A stretch of 64,000 bases of DNA from an uncultured Bacilli bacterium. GTDB taxonomy: Bacteria; Bacillota_I; Bacilli_A; RF39; UBA660. Numbering within the stretch: the stretch's first letter is position 1; every line of letters starts with the position of its first letter. Positions 61,547 through 64,000 of this stretch are shown piece after piece. The notes below the pieces were generated by a model, which was not told the DNA's origin, made no database searches, and saw only the letters and a list, made by a program, of their open reading frames with translations. The stretch covers positions 1-64,000 of the forward strand of contig CAKOXC010000002.1 in NCBI GenBank assembly GCA_934129945.1. Direction: 5' to 3'. The position numbers and the translations under genes are program-made.

Positions 61547-62494
61547 ATGACAATAGTTTTTAAAGTTAGTGAAAATGTACAAAAGAAAATGGAAGAGTTT
61601 TATAAAGATTTATATCGAGATAAATTCCCACCATACTCTATTTTTCAAGCTCAAAGTGCTGATGTAATTATTACTTTATATGAAAGTGGCAAAGTCATGT
61701 TTCAAGGAGTTTCAGCTGATATAGAGGCAAATATCTGGAAAGATCAAGAAAGACACTTAAATAATAGAGATATTGATAAAGAACTTAAAAAGATTGAAGA
61801 TAAAAAAGAAGAAAAGAAAAAAGAAAATAATTTAAATTTTTATAATATGTCTACTATTGGTAGCGATGAAGTTGGAACTGGAGATTATTTTGGCCCTATT
61901 GTTGTAACTGCTACTTATGTAAGCAAGAAAGATGAAATATTTTTAAGAGATTTGGGTGTCAAAGATTCTAAAGCTCTTACAGATGAAAAAATAATTGAAA
62001 TTGCTAAAGAATTAATAAAAAAAGTTAATTATAAGACATTTATTCTAACTAACAAAGATTTTAACGATTATACTAAAAAAGGATATAACATGAATAAGAT
62101 AAAAGCAATTCTTCATAATAAAGTATTATATTCTATAAAAGAAAATCATATGAACGATTATGATAAGATAGTTGTTGACCAATTTGTTTATCCTAAGAAA
62201 TATTTTGAACATATAAACGAAGCCACTAACAAAGTGACCGATATTTCCTTCACGCCCCGTGCTGAAAGCAAATGTTTATCAGTTGCTTGCTCTTCTATAA
62301 TTAGTAGATATATCTTTCTTCATGAAATGGATAAATTATCAAAAGAACTTAATATTACTCTACCTAAGGGAGCAAATGATATAGTTGATGATATAGGATT
62401 TGAAATTGTTAAAAAATATGGTTTTGATAAGTTATATGAAGTTGCTAAAATAAATTTTAAAAATACAGAAAAAATTAAAGATAAGATGGAATAA
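61547..62494 (+). CDS. rnhC: Ribonuclease HIII
   Basis: Cleaves RNA in RNA-DNA hybrids. N-terminal TBP-like substrate-binding domain (about 1-90, typical of HIII), then the catalytic core STIGSDEVGTGDYFGPIVV (Asp-Glu active pair), VKDSKALTD, VVDQF and ARVES-like PRAESKCLSVACSSIISR. Length 315 aa is normal. AAGGACAAGTGAT precedes ATG; TAAAAT after TGA at 61519-61524 is the likely -10. Convergent with holA. Confidence 0.95.
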   Translation: MTIVFKVSENVQKKMEEFYKDLYRDKFPPYSIFQAQSADVIITLYESGKVMFQGVSADIEANIWKDQERHLNNRDIDKELKKIEDKKEEKKKENNLNFYNMSTIGSDEVGTGDYFGPIVVTATYVSKKDEIFLRDLGVKDSKALTDEKIIEIAKELIKKVNYKTFILTNKDFNDYTKKGYNMNKIKAILHNKVLYSIKENHMNDYDKIVVDQFVYPKKYFEHINEATNKVTDISFTPRAESKCLSVACSSIISRYIFLHEMDKLSKELNITLPKGANDIVDDIGFEIVKKYGFDKLYEVAKINFKNTEKIKDKME

Positions 62495-62513
62495 TATTTT
62501 CCATCTTTTTAAT
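62483..62513. terminator. Terminator between rnhC and holA
   Basis: AAGATGGAA (62483-62491) pairs with TTCCATCTT (62499-62507), followed by T; on the minus strand a T-run is also supplied. It overlaps the rnhC stop and lies just beyond the holA stop. Confidence 0.75.
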
Positions 62514-63450
62514 TAAACATCTTTAATAAATAAGTTTTAAATAGTGTAATTTTATCAAAGTATATTGATTTCATTTGAATATCACATTCATTTAGATTTA
62601 AAATGTTATTTTCAAGTTCATCATAAGTATATTTAAAACTATTTTTTAGCATTTTTTCCACTTGCCAATTCTGCAATTTCAATTCACGAGAAATACTCAT
62701 TAAATCTCTTTTATCATCATATAAAGTTTTTGTGCAATATAATAAACGATATTCACGTGCAAGAAGAATTACCAAAGAAATTGGTTCTACTTTCAGAAGG
62801 GATAAATCATCAAGTAATTTAAAAGCTTTTTCTAAATCATTATTTATAACCGCTTCTATAAATTTAAAATTATTATCATCAATATTATTAGAAATAATTT
62901 TTTTTACATCATTAAATGATATTTTACAAGGATTATCATAATATAATTTTAACTTTTCTAGTTCATTATATATTAAATCATAATTATTTAAACAATTATT
63001 TATTATATAATTTATACTATCACTTTCAATCGAAAAGCCATCGCTTTTTAAATTATTTCTAATTTTGTTAGCCAAATCGTTAAAACTTAGTTTTGGAATT
63101 TCAATATACGAATATTTTTCTTTAATTAACTTAGTTACTTTTTTTCTTGTATCACATTTATCATTATAAGTAAAAATTAATATAGTATTTTCATTAGGAC
63201 TCTCTAAATATTTTAATAATAGTTCTGTCTTTTTTTCTGCAATCTTACCACTTCCAAAGATATTTGCATTTTTAACTACTATTACTCTTTTATCATTGAA
63301 CATAGAAACATATTGAGCTTCAATTAAAATATCTTCTAACTCTACATTATTCAAATCAAAAGTTTCAATGTTTGCCTCTTTTTTTAATATTTTTTTTAAT
63401 TCTTCATCTATTAATTTAATACTATCACTTGTAATCAAATATATATTCAT
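62509..63450 (-). CDS. holA: DNA polymerase III delta subunit
   Basis: Clamp-loader subunit that opens the beta clamp. MNIYLITSDSIKLIDEELK, VSMFNDKRVIVVKNANIFG, NTILIFTYNDKCD-RKKVTKLIKE-type block and the C-terminal helical part (ISLVILLAREYRLLYCTKTL and LQNWQVEKMLKNSFKYT) match HolA order. Length 313 aa is slightly short of the usual 330-350. No zinc finger or P-loop, as expected for delta. ATG 63450 with GGTGGTTAT upstream. It is often near comEC or rpsT; here the next gene is a nuclease fragment. Confidence 0.85.
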   Translation of the reverse strand: MNIYLITSDSIKLIDEELKKILKKEANIETFDLNNVELEDILIEAQYVSMFNDKRVIVVKNANIFGSGKIAEKKTELLLKYLESPNENTILIFTYNDKCDTRKKVTKLIKEKYSYIEIPKLSFNDLANKIRNNLKSDGFSIESDSINYIINNCLNNYDLIYNELEKLKLYYDNPCKISFNDVKKIISNNIDDNNFKFIEAVINNDLEKAFKLLDDLSLLKVEPISLVILLAREYRLLYCTKTLYDDKRDLMSISRELKLQNWQVEKMLKNSFKYTYDELENNILNLNECDIQMKSIYFDKITLFKTYLLKMFN

Positions 63451-63537
63451 ATAACCACCACTTTAATTTTACCAAATTTTTACTATTAAATAAATAATAT
63501 TAATTTCTTTTGTGATCTTTTAATAGGATAACTTATC

Positions 63538-63963
63538 TTATAATAATTTATATTTTCTAGCAATTATTCTATCATCAGAGCAATATTTTATTATATATTC
63601 ATTATCTTGTTTACATATTATCACTCCAACCGTTTTATTTTCTTCAATTGTTTTAATATTTGAATTAATATAATTCATATACATCATAATCTGGCCTATA
63701 TGCTCTTTTTTTAATTCTGTTACTTTTAATTCAACTACTACATAACACTTATATTTTATATTATAAAGTAATAAATCAATATAATTATATCGGTCATCTA
63801 ATTTAATTTTATATTCACCACCTATAAAACTAAATGAATTACCAAGTTCTTTCATAAAAGATTCAATATCTTCCAAAATTAAATTATGTAATGCTTTCTC
63901 AGTAACTATTTCAGTATTATTTCTATTTCTAATTAGTATGGGATTTGGTACTAAATCTTTACT
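63538..63963 (-). pseudogene. Fragment of a DUF1016/YhcG-type PDDEXK nuclease
   Basis: The C-terminal nuclease part is clear: FMKELGNSFSFIGGEYKIKL, YIDLLLYNIKYKCYVVVELK (the PD-(D/E)xK core, D and ELK) and KTVGVIICKQDNEYIIKY. Upstream the frame stays open to the stop codon at 63964-63966 with no ATG; a TTG at 63876 is the only start and has no strong ribosome site. The text KDLVPNPILIRNRN before it and VSKDKIKVK in a neighbouring frame look like one protein broken by a frameshift near 63960. It could also be a complete short gene from TTG. The window edge hides the rest. Confidence 0.55.
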
Positions 63964-64000
63964 TTAATTTTATCTTTAGAAACTATTTTATTTTTAGTTT

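Overview
The window is very AT-rich chromosomal DNA from a low-GC Gram-positive bacterium. TGG is the tryptophan codon and TGA is used as a stop (for example at 2708-2710), so this is code 11 and not the Mycoplasma code. A T-box leader, 6S RNA, RarA, SMC, YidD, SpoIIP, a SpoIIM-like protein and the spoIIP-lepA-hemW gene order all point to Bacillota. Small compact genes, shortened proteins and many terminators folded over stop codons suggest an uncultured, streamlined, probably gut-dwelling lineage related to the Bacilli/Mollicutes side. The taxonomic placement is inference.

Layout. 1-6600 is accessory: a tiny hydrophobic peptide with hairpins like a type I toxin-antitoxin locus; a three-gene AAA+ ATPase / half-AAA / metallopeptidase-VWA operon; a Y-family polymerase with its YolD partner; and an EndA/NucA-type nuclease. 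6600-12650 holds five tRNA genes, a degenerate kinase-like protein, a GNAT, a peptidoglycan-deacetylase-like protein, small membrane proteins, a TroA-like lipoprotein that seems to have lost its metal ligands, and yidD. 12700-17700 is rnc-smc-hisS. 17700-20390 encodes a BspA-type leucine-rich-repeat protein and a pilin-like secreted protein. 20390-27790 is one translation operon: a T-box leader with an apparent Asn (AAC) specifier, a discriminating-type AspRS, a non-discriminating-type AspRS, then gatC, gatA and gatB and a small Cys-rich protein. 27800-33770 has an adenylate-forming enzyme, a hybrid histidine kinase and a HerA-like ATPase.

33800-41730 carries 6S RNA, tcdA, gpsA, rarA, a Xer recombinase, a 51-residue Ser/Asn/Ala/Arg-rich peptide, pyruvate kinase, a ZIP transporter, a C26 amidotransferase and a methyltransferase. 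After a 376-base non-coding stretch with a 30-base tandem repeat, 42100-56020 is mostly on the minus strand: a radical SAM protein, an XRE regulator, mnmA, a membrane zincin-like protein, a SpoIIM-like protein, DUF2207-LemA, a GDPD, and the conserved spoIIP-(small membrane protein)-lepA-(HTH)-hemW block. 56100-63960 has a PilB/GspE ATPase, uvrC, a low-molecular-weight phosphatase, a short YigZ protein, trxA-cvpA, rnhC, holA and a damaged DUF1016-type nuclease gene at the edge.

How the genes work together. The best-supported system is Asn-tRNA supply: ND-AspRS would mischarge tRNA-Asn with Asp and GatCAB would amidate it, with the whole operon sensed by uncharged tRNA-Asn through the T-box. 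No rRNA, CRISPR array, prophage or insertion sequence was seen.
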